Source of the DNA: Arcanobacterium sp.
Lineage (GTDB): Bacteria; Actinomycetota; Actinomycetes; Actinomycetales; Actinomycetaceae
Length of the DNA stretch: 64,000 nucleotides
Direction of reading: 5' to 3'
NCBI GenBank assembly: GCA_022778805.1
Contig: JALFSN010000008.1
Location: forward strand, 124,001-188,000
Shown here: positions 1 to 9,481 of the stretch, piece after piece
Numbering within the stretch: the first letter of the stretch is position 1
How the letters are laid out: every line of letters starts with the position of its first letter
The notes under the pieces: model-generated
Database searches by the model: none
Seen by the model: only the letters and a program-made list of their open reading frames with translations
Told to the model about the DNA's origin: nothing
Position numbers and translations under genes: made by a program

Positions 1-393
1 CGTGGCTTTAACTTCGGCACGGAAAGAAGTAGTGACGTCACCGTCTGCATCTCCAAGTGCCAGAGCAGCATTCGTGGTGATGAAGCGCAACCCTTGGCTA
101 GCGCCAGCGAGCACCATGCCTTGGGTATCAAGATTCTGATATCCGGAAGCATTGCCAACGATCTGCAGTGAGCCATTCATCACTTCCTCGCCGGCGCTGT
201 TGTAGTTGGTGCCGTCGTTGAATTGCCCGCCAAAGCTAATATCTAGCGCCTCATTGGTAGCTGCGAACGCCACTGACATCGGCTGCGCCCCTACAATTGC
301 CACGCACACTGCTGAGAGACATCCCAGCAGAGCGGTTGCTTTCCACTTCAACAAATTCATTGAAAAGGATTCATATGAGTGTGAACGCGCCAT
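1..393 (-). CDS. Secreted protein, N-terminal fragment (3' end outside window)
   Basis: The minus strand is open from an ATG at 393 to the window edge, giving the first 131 residues. AAGGGGAAG lies about ten bases before this ATG; a second in-frame ATG at 360 is possible. The N-terminus is a typical signal peptide: basic/polar start, hydrophobic stretch (ATALLGCLSAVCVAIVGA) and probable cleavage after SVAFA. The exported part (from about residue 46) is rich in G, N, D and T, with short beta-strand-like segments such as GGQFNDGTNYNSAG and GLRFITTNAAL. This resembles the first strands of a LamG/concanavalin-A-like jelly roll, but the fragment is too short to prove it. It lies downstream of three secreted glycosidases on the same strand, so another surface glycan-active or adhesive protein is likely. 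The function itself is not visible. Confidence 0.75.
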   Translation of the reverse strand, partial: MARSHSYESFSMNLLKWKATALLGCLSAVCVAIVGAQPMSVAFAATNEALDISFGGQFNDGTNYNSAGEEVMNGSLQIVGNASGYQNLDTQGMVLAGASQGLRFITTNAALALGDADGDVTTSFRAEVKAT

Positions 394-912
394 TGTACTT
401 CTTCCCCTTGTCATTGTGCGCACCCGTTGCCGTGCTGTGAAATACTAGGGAAAGCTTCTTTGCTTCCTCTCCGAGATGCTCTCTCTGAGATAACTCGATC
501 TGGCATAGCAGGATGTCGAGCTAGACTTCCCCTCACCTTCAAGGAGCCGAATTCGAGAAACACTAGATAGAGCGGATATCTACATTGGCATCCACAGCAT
601 CACCACCACTGTATTAAATCGCTCGCAGCAACATACCAGACCTTTGCCCTATTTCTAGTCCGTGTATTCTCTCGTCACACGTATTTCAGTTCCGTCACTA
701 GCACCTTACATCCCCACTCTGTGCCGGATACCCTGTACTCGCTACTCCGTTCCGGTCTGAAATGACGCGGCTGGCCTGAGATCGCACAGATGCTCAACCA
801 TGCAACTGGCCTAGGACCACACACTGCTCACGCTGCAAAGCGCGATTGACGTATGTCCTAGGCCAGCAATATGTCGATGCTGCTTACTCAGCTCACTTCT
901 GCTCCGTTTGGT
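394..912. other. Intergenic region downstream of the GH84 gene
   Basis: This stretch of 519 bases separates the end of the GH84 gene from the start of the truncated secreted-protein gene. I see no credible coding frame. It should hold the terminator of the glycosidase genes and the promoter of the next gene. The only strong structure is the perfect 12-base inverted repeat at 806-866, listed separately. No clear -10/-35 pair could be fixed. Confidence 0.5.
806..866. repeat. Perfect 12-bp inverted repeat, 37-base spacer
   Basis: CTGGCCTAGGAC at 806-817 is exactly the reverse complement of GTCCTAGGCCAG at 855-866. Each arm contains the palindrome CCTAGG. The repeat lies 47 bases beyond the GH84 stop codon. 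No U-run follows on the minus strand, so it is not a textbook terminator. It could be a long-loop terminator, a transcript-end stabiliser or a paired operator. Confidence 0.6.
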
Positions 913-3900
913 TCACTTGCGCAGAGTGACTCGCGAGCGCGATCGTGCGAATGCACCACCCAATGCTAGTAGTACAAGAGAGGCTGCTATCGTCCACGCG
1001 GTATGCGTACCAGTATCAGCAACTGTCGCGCGTTGAGTTATCTGAGGTTGAGCGGCTGCCGGCTGCTCTAGAGCGCTGGGTTGCTCAGGCATAGGCACAC
1101 CAGGAGTAGCTGGAACGTCGGATTCTCCAGGAGTAACCGGCACATCCGGAGTATCCGGCGTATCTGGAGCGTCTGGATGCTCCGGCTCCTCAGGCTCATC
1201 TGGATCCTCAGGCGCTGCGTCGAGGGCTTTCAACGCCGTCCACAGCGTCGCCCATGCCGCATCCACCTGCTCCTGAGTGGCATCAGGATTGCCTGCCACT
1301 GCCTGAGCAGCTGCTAGAGCCGCAGCCAGATCTGCCCACGTCTGCGCAGTGTAGTCAGCCTGCGCAAGCGAATTTACGCTTGCTATGCTTTGGTTGAGAG
1401 CACTGAAATCGGTGGGTTTTTCTAGCGGCACCTCTGGTTTGGGTTCCACGGGCTCACCCCCACCAGCGGGCTTCAATCCATTGATAGCGCTTTCGAGCAT
1501 GGCCGTAGCTTCGTCTACCGCCGCCTGAGATGCTGCAGCATTATCGTAGGTTTCGCGTGCAGCATTGAGCGCACCGGTGAGTACTTGCCACGTAAATACG
1601 CTGTAGTCAGCTTCCACTTTTGCGCTTGCTCGCGCGATAGCTGCCGAGAGCGCATCCCGATTAGCTAGATCATCAGCAGCCACCGTAGAGAGCTCATACA
1701 CTTTCCACCATCTCGATGAATCTGCTCCATTGACCACCCGAATCCCCTGCACGGCGCGAGGTGTAGGCAGCATCACGGTTTGCAGCGCATTGCCATTCAC
1801 TGGGGCAACCGTCTCCCAGCTCGTACCATCTGGAGAAACTTGAATCTCTCCGCTGGTGATTCTATCGCTGGTATCTTGGGCAAAGCGGATAGCTCCTACC
1901 TGGATCGGCTCAGAATAGCGCACACTCATAAAAGCACCTTGGCGCGGAGAGGCATTCGTCCACACGAAGCCACCCGTCGTCTCACCATCCGTGAGCGCAG
2001 CATCGTTGGAGCCTTGATAGCGCCCTAATCCATCAGAAAGAGTGACGGTTGCACTCACCGGAGTGGCAGGCTCTGGATCTTGTGCAGATCTGGTAGAAAG
2101 TTCGGCAAGTTTCCACCAACCGGCGGTGCGCTCAGTATTACGTACCCGAATTGCTTTGGCGTGAATAGGAGTATCCAAGGTGAGCGCTACGCTTTGCCGT
2201 CCGTTCACGTCCGCAAGATGCGTCCAATTGCTGGTGCCATCCACGCTATATTCGATCACTCCTTGAGTGATTTGATCGTTATTAGCTTGGGCGAAGGTCA
2301 CGCGCTTCACATCAAAGGCTTGAGGATAGGTGAGCGTCACCGCCGCATCTACGGGAGTCATATCTTTGATCGTATTGTAATCTGGCGTAGCGGGATCTAT
2401 CACGGGTTTCAGCCACAAAATCGTGGAGGTATCGCCGTCCGAGGCCTGAGCTAACTCCCCAGAATGTCGAGCTAGATTAGCAGAGAGCGAGACTGTGGGC
2501 ACCATGGATGGCTGCGCAGCCTGCGGATTGATAGTAATTTCTTTTACTTCTAGCCAAGCATCGCGCGCATTGTCTGCCGTGGCATACAGGCGCAAGCCTT
2601 TAATGCCCGTGAGATTCAGGCCACGATATAGCACCGGCGAAGTGGTGGCCTCAGGAGCGTCAGGCACTGGCTGCCAGGCGGTGCCATCAGTGGTGTATTC
2701 CAGGCGGGCATGATCGAAATAGTTCTTACCCGAAGCTGCCCCGAGCACAAACTTCACCGCATCGGCGTCGAAAGCCTTATTGTCCACAATCCCCACGTAG
2801 GTCCCCGTGGTGATCGTATTTGGAGTTTTATAGGTGACGCCAGTAGCCTCATTGCCGTCAAGAATCGAGCTGATGCTGCCCTCCGGAGTATCCGTGCGGC
2901 TGGTGATAAAACGCAGCAAAAAGGCATCAGGGTTGATAGCGATTGCAGCTTTGGCTTTCAAATCATTAGCCAGCAACTGGATCGTGGGGGTGAGATAGGC
3001 CTTACCCACTTTGGCGTACTCATCATGCCCCATATAGTCAAAGGCATGATTGTTGTAGCTGGCTAGCAGCGCGTTACCCGCCTGATAGTTGCTGAGTAAA
3101 TCGTCGTTATTGCCCGCCAAGAACGCATCGTAGGCGTTGAAATAGTAGGTGGCGGCAGCAATCAGATCGTCAAAAGCATCCAGCCACGGCTTCATTTGTG
3201 CCACCATCGCTGGGGTGCCACCCTGAGCGCGGAACGTATCCACGGCAGGCTGCACATCGGAATACACCTGGCGAGCCGCTGCCACCTGCTCGGCGTTCAC
3301 GTTTCCGGCTCTAATGGCATTTTGCAAAGCTACGAGAGTGTCTTTCACGGCTGTTGATTCGCGTGCTTCCCAGGTGACTCCACCGCCAAACATCCGGCGC
3401 AGATGCTCCGAAATTGTGCGCAGGGCATCAGATCCATCAGTGGGGAACGGAGAATTGTGATCGATATACGAGAAAGAATCGCGCCACGTGCGATCAGCAT
3501 GATCTAGCGAATCCCACAAATTCCAAGAGAAATCAGCATTCATAAAAATTGCTTGCTTGCTCGGCTCGGATTGCTGCATCGGGTTCATCACTAAGCCTTC
3601 AAGATCGCCTGGTTGCACGTCTAGGCCGAGGAAGTTTTCATAGTTGCCCATGTGCAGAGCGTCTTTATCGTTATCTGAGCAGGGGAAGTTCATCCACATA
3701 AACGTGGCTCGCCCAGAGTTGTTCTTAAACCTTTGGAAGAATGTGTGGGTGGCTTTCCCCCACACTGCCCCGCCGGTATTGATCACCTGCACTGTGGCAG
3801 GCAGGTTTGCATACCAAGATTCGCCGTTGCCGTAGTAGTTCACAGGGCAAAACACGATGGTGTCTTTCAGCCCTGGGTATTTGAGCGCACCGTCCGCGTT

Positions 3901-4938
3901 GGTGAGCCGCTGCAAACCTTGAATCCACGCCGTCATATCAGTCATAAGTCGCGTGTAAAGATCTGCGCCCTGATCTCGCGCATCGTCGGCGAGAACAGCA
4001 ATCTGCCGCACACCGCTATCGATTACCTGCAAGAATTTCTCCTTGAGGATCTTCACGCTCGCATCATAGTTACTGCTCGTAATGGGAGCATTCATAAATG
4101 GGTGCAAAGCGTAAATAAAGCGGGTCTTGCCATGATTTCCAGCTTGGGCTAGCGGAGCTATCTTACTGGCTAGCTCTTCAGGGGTGTAGAGCTCACGCCA
4201 CTTCGCATTGTGCTTCGGGTCGTCTTTCGGCGCATAGAAATAGGAGTTGAGCTTGTAGTATCCACCCCAGCGCATCAGCTCCACCCGATCTTGGGTGCTC
4301 CACGGATTGCCGTAGTAGCCCTCAATGAATCCACGGTTGCGCACATCGGCATAATCGGCAATAGTCAGCTCGCGCACGCTAGCATTGCTGGCCTGCTCGA
4401 AGATTCGATACAGGCTTGTGAGGCCATAGAATGCCGCATCGGTATCTTTGCCGAGCACGATGATTTCATCTCGTTCACCATCCACTCCTGGCATCACTGC
4501 AAGCAGATAAGCATCAATTTTGCCGAAGATACTGGCATCGTATGTGAGTTTGCCTGATTCCACGAGCTGCGCCACGTGCTGATCTACTGCTCCGCCAGAG
4601 CCTTTGGTGCCCACCAGCACTGAGAGTCCATCTGAGCTGGGAAGTGGATCTTCACCTTTCCAGGTAATCCCAGGAATGGCTCTGAGTGAGAGCACTTCAT
4701 CAAGGCGTGTCTGCGTCTCGCTATCAATTCCTGGCTCCACTACCAGATCAGCTTTCGTGAGTGACACCGCTCCATCACCATAGACTACGCTGTGCGGAGT
4801 GGGATAGATGGCATATTCAGTTTCTGCCGCACTGGCAGGCGCTGCTGCTCCTGGATTCACCGCCAACGCCGTGACGACGAGAGCACAGGCACACAGGCAC
4901 GCTAAAACCCGAGCTTTGATCTGCTTGATGATTGTCAT
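913..4938 (-). CDS. Sortase-anchored GH84 beta-N-acetylglucosaminidase (NagH/hyaluronidase-like)
   Basis: Predicted surface enzyme that cleaves terminal beta-GlcNAc from host glycans. The start is the ATG at 4938 because AAGGA precedes it and it begins directly at the signal peptide (MTIIKQIKARVLAC..., cleavage near ASAAETE); an upstream in-frame ATG at 5028 would add 30 non-signal residues. In 1341 residues the order is: GH20b-like N-domain (about 40-190), GH84 catalytic barrel with RGFIEGYYG at about 202-210 and the Asp pair of VLADDARD at D318/D319, a helical domain, three F5/8-type (CBM32-like) modules, two FIVAR-like three-helix repeats (about 1110-1255), a Pro/Asp/Glu stalk, VADTG, a hydrophobic segment and a basic tail. 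The architecture matches clostridial NagH-type proteins. It follows the GH20 gene on the same strand with a stem-loop in the 121-base gap, so co-transcription is likely. Family assignment is sure; exact substrate is inferred. Confidence 0.93.
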   Translation of the reverse strand: MTIIKQIKARVLACLCACALVVTALAVNPGAAAPASAAETEYAIYPTPHSVVYGDGAVSLTKADLVVEPGIDSETQTRLDEVLSLRAIPGITWKGEDPLPSSDGLSVLVGTKGSGGAVDQHVAQLVESGKLTYDASIFGKIDAYLLAVMPGVDGERDEIIVLGKDTDAAFYGLTSLYRIFEQASNASVRELTIADYADVRNRGFIEGYYGNPWSTQDRVELMRWGGYYKLNSYFYAPKDDPKHNAKWRELYTPEELASKIAPLAQAGNHGKTRFIYALHPFMNAPITSSNYDASVKILKEKFLQVIDSGVRQIAVLADDARDQGADLYTRLMTDMTAWIQGLQRLTNADGALKYPGLKDTIVFCPVNYYGNGESWYANLPATVQVINTGGAVWGKATHTFFQRFKNNSGRATFMWMNFPCSDNDKDALHMGNYENFLGLDVQPGDLEGLVMNPMQQSEPSKQAIFMNADFSWNLWDSLDHADRTWRDSFSYIDHNSPFPTDGSDALRTISEHLRRMFGGGVTWEARESTAVKDTLVALQNAIRAGNVNAEQVAAARQVYSDVQPAVDTFRAQGGTPAMVAQMKPWLDAFDDLIAAATYYFNAYDAFLAGNNDDLLSNYQAGNALLASYNNHAFDYMGHDEYAKVGKAYLTPTIQLLANDLKAKAAIAINPDAFLLRFITSRTDTPEGSISSILDGNEATGVTYKTPNTITTGTYVGIVDNKAFDADAVKFVLGAASGKNYFDHARLEYTTDGTAWQPVPDAPEATTSPVLYRGLNLTGIKGLRLYATADNARDAWLEVKEITINPQAAQPSMVPTVSLSANLARHSGELAQASDGDTSTILWLKPVIDPATPDYNTIKDMTPVDAAVTLTYPQAFDVKRVTFAQANNDQITQGVIEYSVDGTSNWTHLADVNGRQSVALTLDTPIHAKAIRVRNTERTAGWWKLAELSTRSAQDPEPATPVSATVTLSDGLGRYQGSNDAALTDGETTGGFVWTNASPRQGAFMSVRYSEPIQVGAIRFAQDTSDRITSGEIQVSPDGTSWETVAPVNGNALQTVMLPTPRAVQGIRVVNGADSSRWWKVYELSTVAADDLANRDALSAAIARASAKVEADYSVFTWQVLTGALNAARETYDNAAASQAAVDEATAMLESAINGLKPAGGGEPVEPKPEVPLEKPTDFSALNQSIASVNSLAQADYTAQTWADLAAALAAAQAVAGNPDATQEQVDAAWATLWTALKALDAAPEDPDEPEEPEHPDAPDTPDTPDVPVTPGESDVPATPGVPMPEQPSALEQPAAAQPQITQRATVADTGTHTAWTIAASLVLLALGGAFARSRSRVTLRK
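966..1035 (-). repeat. Near-identical anchor-coding segment, copy 1 (partner at 5107-5176)
   Basis: These 70 bases encode the VADTG sortase region of the GH84 protein and match 5107-5176 of the GH20 gene in 67 of 70 positions, with all mismatches in one three-base cluster. The flanking DNA of the two genes is not similar at this level. Recent copying or gene conversion of the anchor module is the simplest reading. Confidence 0.8.
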
Positions 4939-4990
4939 TGATTTTCCTTGCGTGTTTATTGACAGATGTCGCTTATTTCTCTGCATTTTC

Positions 4991-5019
4991 GGGTGTGACG
5001 CCACAACGGCGTCACACCC
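4991..5019 (-). terminator. Stem-loop between the GH20 and GH84 genes
   Basis: A perfect 12-base stem (GGGTGTGACGCC with its complement) and a five-base loop lie 40 bases after the GH20 stop codon and about 50 bases before the GH84 start. There is no U-run on the minus strand, so this is probably an attenuator or processing hairpin rather than a full terminator. Confidence 0.6.
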
Positions 5020-5059
5020 TTCACTCACGTTCTGGACTACTAGGTTCAGAAGCCACTGC

Positions 5060-8000
5060 CTACATTCCGTCTCGTCTGCGGCGACTCAGGAATAACGCCC
5101 CACCAGCTAGTAGTACAAGAGAGGTCACTATCGTCCACGCGGTATGCGTACCAGTATCAGCAACTGTCGCGCGTTGCACCATCTGCGGCTGGGCAGCTTC
5201 CATATCACACTGCAACTGTGCACGAGTGGGAGCCGTCCACGCCCACTGCGTCTGTGTTCCTGGCGTGAGCTGATATCCAGCAAGAGCACTCGCTTTAATA
5301 CGTAACATCTGCCCATAGCCGTAGTGGTAGATTCCCCGCACATCAGGAACTGCAGGCTTGCCATCCACACTCACCATGTAGCTCACGCCTCGCACATTCA
5401 CCACTTTTGCCCACGGACTCACGGTGCAGGAAACAGGATCCTCAGCTCCCGCTGCCACATTAGACTGTGCTCCTGCAGTCACACGTATCTGTCCCTCAGA
5501 TGTACCAGGAGTAGCTGGCACATCCGGATTATCAGGCTCCACAGGCACATCCGGAGTATCTGGCTGCTCCGATGAACCAGGAGTATCAGGGGTATCTGGG
5601 TCTCCAGGAGCATCTGGATTATCCGGCACTTCCGGCGTACCAGGCTCCGGAGCGTCCGGTTCCCAAGGATCCGGCTCAGGAACCACAGGCGCCTCCAGCG
5701 TGCCACCGATGCGGATCTCAGCCGCACCTCCATATCCGTTGCCAGCCATGCTGCTAGTTTCCACTAACGTCACGTATTCTCCGTGTACGGCTTCAAAATT
5801 CACGGCCAACGGCTCACGGGTGTCATCAAACACCCCGCAATCGGCAAGCTTCCCGAAACCGCCATCATTCATGGCTTCTCGAATAGCTGCCGCACGTTCC
5901 TCACCTGAAGCAAGAGCAGCCAACGAATCCTTGGTGAGTGTAGGCGTAGTATCACTCACATACACTTTGAATGCTTTTGCACGGCCATTGGCCTGCGTTT
6001 GCCGTGATGTGTATTCCAAGCCACTCACGTAATAGGGCTGATCAAGTTTCACGGTGATGAAATGTGGCATGGGATAGTTGGTGTCATCCCAATCCGTGTG
6101 CCAGTAGGTGCCGGCATCGCCGTCAATCGCAGCAGTAGCTAGGCCGGAAGGGCTTGGCTCCTGAGACGTGTCCGACGAGACCGCCGCAACCGTATATGCA
6201 TTGCGGTCAATGGGGTTTGCTAATGGAGTGCCAAACTTTCCGCCAACCAGCGTTGCCGTCGTCTCAGCGCTCTTCACGCTATCGGCTGCGACTGATTCTC
6301 CTTGATTTCCCACTGCTGATTCGGCTCGCAGAATCTGCTCGCCCGTTCTCATCGACGTCACAAACGGCATGGAATAGGTGGCTTCACCGTTCACGTCCGT
6401 GAGAGCGAGGAAGAGTTCATCTCCACCCCACGAAATTTTCACGTACTCGTTCGGATTGAAACCAGCAAGTCTCAGCTCTACTCGTTCAGGCGGATGAATA
6501 TCATTCGTCTTAGCGAGAGTAATGGAAGGGGTGCTAGCCACACTCCCTACAGATTCATAGCGTGGCGCCGACGTGCCGGCCGCCACATCTACCGTGAATC
6601 TAGCGGTACGCCCATCAGCGCCAGTGATCGTGCCATGATAGGTGCCTGCGTTCGCATACGTGTGTGTACCAAGTACCGTGTAAACACCAGTGCGATACAG
6701 ACCCCCTTGTGGGTTTTCTTCAAACTGCCCGAACGTGACAGCTTCGGCCGCACCGCCGTCACCCCACTCCACTGTGGCACTAAAAGCGTCAGCGAGTGCC
6801 GAGGCTGAACGACCTCCACCTACAACGCTTACGGAGCTGCCGTCAGCACTCACAGATGTACCAGGAGCAGCCAGCTTGCCAATTGGAAGCGTCATCTCTA
6901 CTCCGGGAGCAGCCACAGTATCTGTGCCCACTAGAGCAGCGTCCCATGCAGCCTTTGCGCCGTCATAGAAATTCACGCCCATGGCAGTCAAGCGATCTCC
7001 CATGCCACTCATACGCATTTTGAAGTCATTCACATTGCGTTGAGCTTGCGGAGTCCATCCCACTTCGGCATGAGAAATTGCACGCGGCCAAGCCAGCCAT
7101 TCAGCCTGGTATCCCCCACGAATCGTCTCGCTCCACTGCGGCGCATCAGTGCCAATCACGGCACTTTCAGGAACGCCGGCTGCCACACGAGCAGGATTCC
7201 AATCGTAGTATTTGTCAAAGTCACCTGTGCCAGCCCATGTCAGCCCGAGAATATTTCCACCTGGCGCACCATAATGCATATCAAGATAGGAATTTGAAGC
7301 CGCAGACACCACCACTTTCGCACCGTCTTGGGTAGCTGCGCGCACAGTGTTGGCAGTGTTTCCCGTCCAATACTGCACCACGTCGCCAGCTTGCAGCGTA
7401 TTGGAGGCAATCTCATTCCAGCCCATTGGGGTCTTACCCGCATCTCTCACAGCTTTTGTGGATTTAGTGAGGTAAGAGTTGAAATACTCGATCCCATGTG
7501 CCGCAGTCATATCATGCGATTCATCGCCGCCCACATGGATGTAATCACCCTGCGTTATATCAGCTAGCTGCTTAAACACATGGTTCATAAAGTAATTCGT
7601 CCACTCGCTATTCGGGTCTAAATAGCTTTTCCCCACATCGCCATTCGGTTGCGGAGCAGCCGTTATCCACTGCGCAGGATCGGCTATTTTTTGCGGATTT
7701 TCGCCACATTCGTCTGTGCAGAGCGTGCCGTCATGGGAGGATCCTGGAGAGTTGAGTTGTGGAATAGCAGAGAGTGCCGCCATCGTGTGCGCCGGCATAT
7801 CAATCTCAGGCACGATATTCACGAAGCGGGCTTTCGCATACTCCTGCACCTCCATAAACTCTTGTTGGGTGTAGTATCCCGTGTGCCCAATCTCATCTAG
7901 CTCACTGCCAGAAATAGGCAGATAGGTGCCGGTGGCTGCACCACTGCCGAACTTGCCCTCGGTCTTGTTGCCATTCATCGCTGTCACGCCGCCCTTGGCA

Positions 8001-9223
8001 GTCAACAGCGTGTAGTCGATCGTGTCGCCAGGCTCTCTGCCTTCATTGGTGATCTCGATACGCCAACCTTGATCGTCGCTCAAATGCCAGTGCAGACTAG
8101 AGCCTTTTACGTTTGCCCAGGTATCAATGAAGTCTTTAATCTCATCAACGGTGAGGAAAGAACGTGAAGGATCTAGCTGCATAGAACGATAGGAGAAACG
8201 CGGAGCATCTTTAATAGTGACGGCGGGCGCTTTCCAATCCGCATTCACTTTCGTATCAGAATAAATAAACGACGGGAGAAGCTGCATAAATGTGCGGGTG
8301 CCATTCCATACGCCGTGAGCACTGCGGCCAGTGATCGTGACGCCGTCATTGGCGACCTCTAGAAAATAGGCTTCATCGAGAAAATGGGAGTCGATTCCCG
8401 TGACGTCAAGATTGGCATCAACGCTGAGATTGATTGTGCCACCGGTCTCGATTGGCAACGCAAATCCAGTGGAGGCACGCATTTGCTGAGCAAAAAGTTT
8501 GGCCACGTCTGCCGAAGCTGCGTCGGCGCTGATGCTCGTATTGGCAGTGAGTTCAAACGGAAGCTGGTCAGGATGCTCCGTGAGAGAGACAGGAAGTGGT
8601 ATCAGATCCAATCCGTCATCTGTGGGAGACGGCACAGGCTCAGAGCCATTCCAGACTTCCAGTTCATAGAGAGACATTCCCCACTTTTTCTGACCAAACA
8701 CGACTCGTCCGTTCCCTTGCATGCGTGCATATTGCCACTCTTGCTCTCTAAGAGAAGCATCGAGAGTGGAGGTAACCTTTTGAGCGTTTGTACCATGTTC
8801 ATTTTGATCTACGCATTCTGCACTTCGATCCACGCTGGCTGCATCTCGCCAGTCATGGCCATCAGTGGAGACCTGAACTTTATATTCGGGAGAACATGCC
8901 GTCTCCCAATAGATATTGACGTGATCAATCACTGTAGGCTGGGAAAGTTGCACCTGCACCCACGCATCATCTGCCTCGTTAGAGCTCCAACGCGAGTTGG
9001 AACCACTCGTATCGCCATCAATAATTTTTTCTGGAAGCCACTTATCGCTCATCTCATTAGCGGAAGAAGTTGCTCTCCCGCCTGCGCTAGCAAGTGCCAC
9101 ATTCACACCGGAATCACCAGCGAACGCTTGCGGCGCTGCGACAAACATGGCAGACATCAACAGCACAAATGCGACCCCAAAAGCAATCATATGATTGCGT
9201 GCTGACAACAACAGTGAAGCCAT
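5060..9223 (-). CDS. Sortase-anchored GH20 beta-N-acetylhexosaminidase
   Basis: Predicted surface exo-hexosaminidase removing beta-GlcNAc/GalNAc from glycans. The start is the ATG at 9223, with GAAGGGGAAA upstream and an immediate signal peptide (MASLLLSARNHMIAFG..., cleavage near PQAFAGD). The product has 1387 residues. Order: F5/8-type (CBM32-like) domain at about 38-195, GH20b domain at about 205-330, GH20 catalytic barrel with HWHLSDDQGW (about 378-387) and the catalytic pair of HVGGDESH (D567/E568), a PKD-like Ig domain, a second F5/8-type domain, a Pro/Asp stalk, a roughly 75-residue domain bounded by two cysteines (SCTV...LQCD), VADTG, a membrane segment and RRRR. The Asp-Glu pair is the family's substrate-assisted catalytic dyad. 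A 32-residue leader ORF overlaps its 5' untranslated region. Confidence 0.93.
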   Translation of the reverse strand: MASLLLSARNHMIAFGVAFVLLMSAMFVAAPQAFAGDSGVNVALASAGGRATSSANEMSDKWLPEKIIDGDTSGSNSRWSSNEADDAWVQVQLSQPTVIDHVNIYWETACSPEYKVQVSTDGHDWRDAASVDRSAECVDQNEHGTNAQKVTSTLDASLREQEWQYARMQGNGRVVFGQKKWGMSLYELEVWNGSEPVPSPTDDGLDLIPLPVSLTEHPDQLPFELTANTSISADAASADVAKLFAQQMRASTGFALPIETGGTINLSVDANLDVTGIDSHFLDEAYFLEVANDGVTITGRSAHGVWNGTRTFMQLLPSFIYSDTKVNADWKAPAVTIKDAPRFSYRSMQLDPSRSFLTVDEIKDFIDTWANVKGSSLHWHLSDDQGWRIEITNEGREPGDTIDYTLLTAKGGVTAMNGNKTEGKFGSGAATGTYLPISGSELDEIGHTGYYTQQEFMEVQEYAKARFVNIVPEIDMPAHTMAALSAIPQLNSPGSSHDGTLCTDECGENPQKIADPAQWITAAPQPNGDVGKSYLDPNSEWTNYFMNHVFKQLADITQGDYIHVGGDESHDMTAAHGIEYFNSYLTKSTKAVRDAGKTPMGWNEIASNTLQAGDVVQYWTGNTANTVRAATQDGAKVVVSAASNSYLDMHYGAPGGNILGLTWAGTGDFDKYYDWNPARVAAGVPESAVIGTDAPQWSETIRGGYQAEWLAWPRAISHAEVGWTPQAQRNVNDFKMRMSGMGDRLTAMGVNFYDGAKAAWDAALVGTDTVAAPGVEMTLPIGKLAAPGTSVSADGSSVSVVGGGRSASALADAFSATVEWGDGGAAEAVTFGQFEENPQGGLYRTGVYTVLGTHTYANAGTYHGTITGADGRTARFTVDVAAGTSAPRYESVGSVASTPSITLAKTNDIHPPERVELRLAGFNPNEYVKISWGGDELFLALTDVNGEATYSMPFVTSMRTGEQILRAESAVGNQGESVAADSVKSAETTATLVGGKFGTPLANPIDRNAYTVAAVSSDTSQEPSPSGLATAAIDGDAGTYWHTDWDDTNYPMPHFITVKLDQPYYVSGLEYTSRQTQANGRAKAFKVYVSDTTPTLTKDSLAALASGEERAAAIREAMNDGGFGKLADCGVFDDTREPLAVNFEAVHGEYVTLVETSSMAGNGYGGAAEIRIGGTLEAPVVPEPDPWEPDAPEPGTPEVPDNPDAPGDPDTPDTPGSSEQPDTPDVPVEPDNPDVPATPGTSEGQIRVTAGAQSNVAAGAEDPVSCTVSPWAKVVNVRGVSYMVSVDGKPAVPDVRGIYHYGYGQMLRIKASALAGYQLTPGTQTQWAWTAPTRAQLQCDMEAAQPQMVQRATVADTGTHTAWTIVTSLVLLAGGALFLSRRRRDGM
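5107..5176 (-). repeat. Near-identical anchor-coding segment, copy 2 (partner at 966-1035)
   Basis: Encodes the VADTG and start of the membrane anchor of the GH20 protein. It matches the corresponding part of the GH84 gene in 67 of 70 bases. Confidence 0.8.
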
Positions 9224-9242
9224 ATGCACTTTCCCCTTCATC

Positions 9243-9341
9243 TCATGAGCAGAGTGTCTCTGCTGGTAACAATCCAGCCACTGCAAATGCAAACACAGCC
9301 GACAGCAGATTCTCAGCTGTGCGTGTGAGACTACGCTTCAT
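9243..9341 (-). CDS. 32-residue leader ORF, remnant of a GH2-type signal peptide
   Basis: A short frame starts at ATG 9341 behind a good AGGGGAAA ribosome site and stops at 9243, only 19 bases before the GH20 start. It reads MKRSLTRTAENLLSAVFAFA and continues to LLPAETLCS. This closely resembles the first residues of the downstream-listed GH2 protein (MKNSLKRTARNVLSATAVSA). The untranslated DNA before both ATGs is also alike (CCTAACAA, then GGGGAAA). It is therefore either a truncated copy of a paralogous gene start that now acts as an upstream ORF, or a leader whose translation influences GH20 expression. Expression is not proven. Confidence 0.5.
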   Translation of the reverse strand: MKRSLTRTAENLLSAVFAFAVAGLLPAETLCS

Positions 9342-9388
9342 CGTTTCCCCTGCTTAACATCTTTGTTAGGTAGGCTAATCGTAATATA
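9342..9388 (-). promoter_or_regulatory. Probable promoter of the GH20-GH84 unit
   Basis: A TATATT hexamer (plus-strand 9383-9388) stands about 40 bases before the leader ATG, as TATAAT does before the GH2 gene. CCTAACAA and AGGGGAAA elements follow in both. No convincing -35 is visible. Further upstream, CCGCTAGC occurs near both promoters and might be a regulator contact. Confidence 0.4.
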
Positions 9389-9481
9389 GAGTGCACAGAT
9401 AAAGGAATTTCACGCTAGCGGCACATGCGCATGAGTAAAACTAAAGGCTGCATTGCTTAAGACTAGTGGGACGAAAGAACC

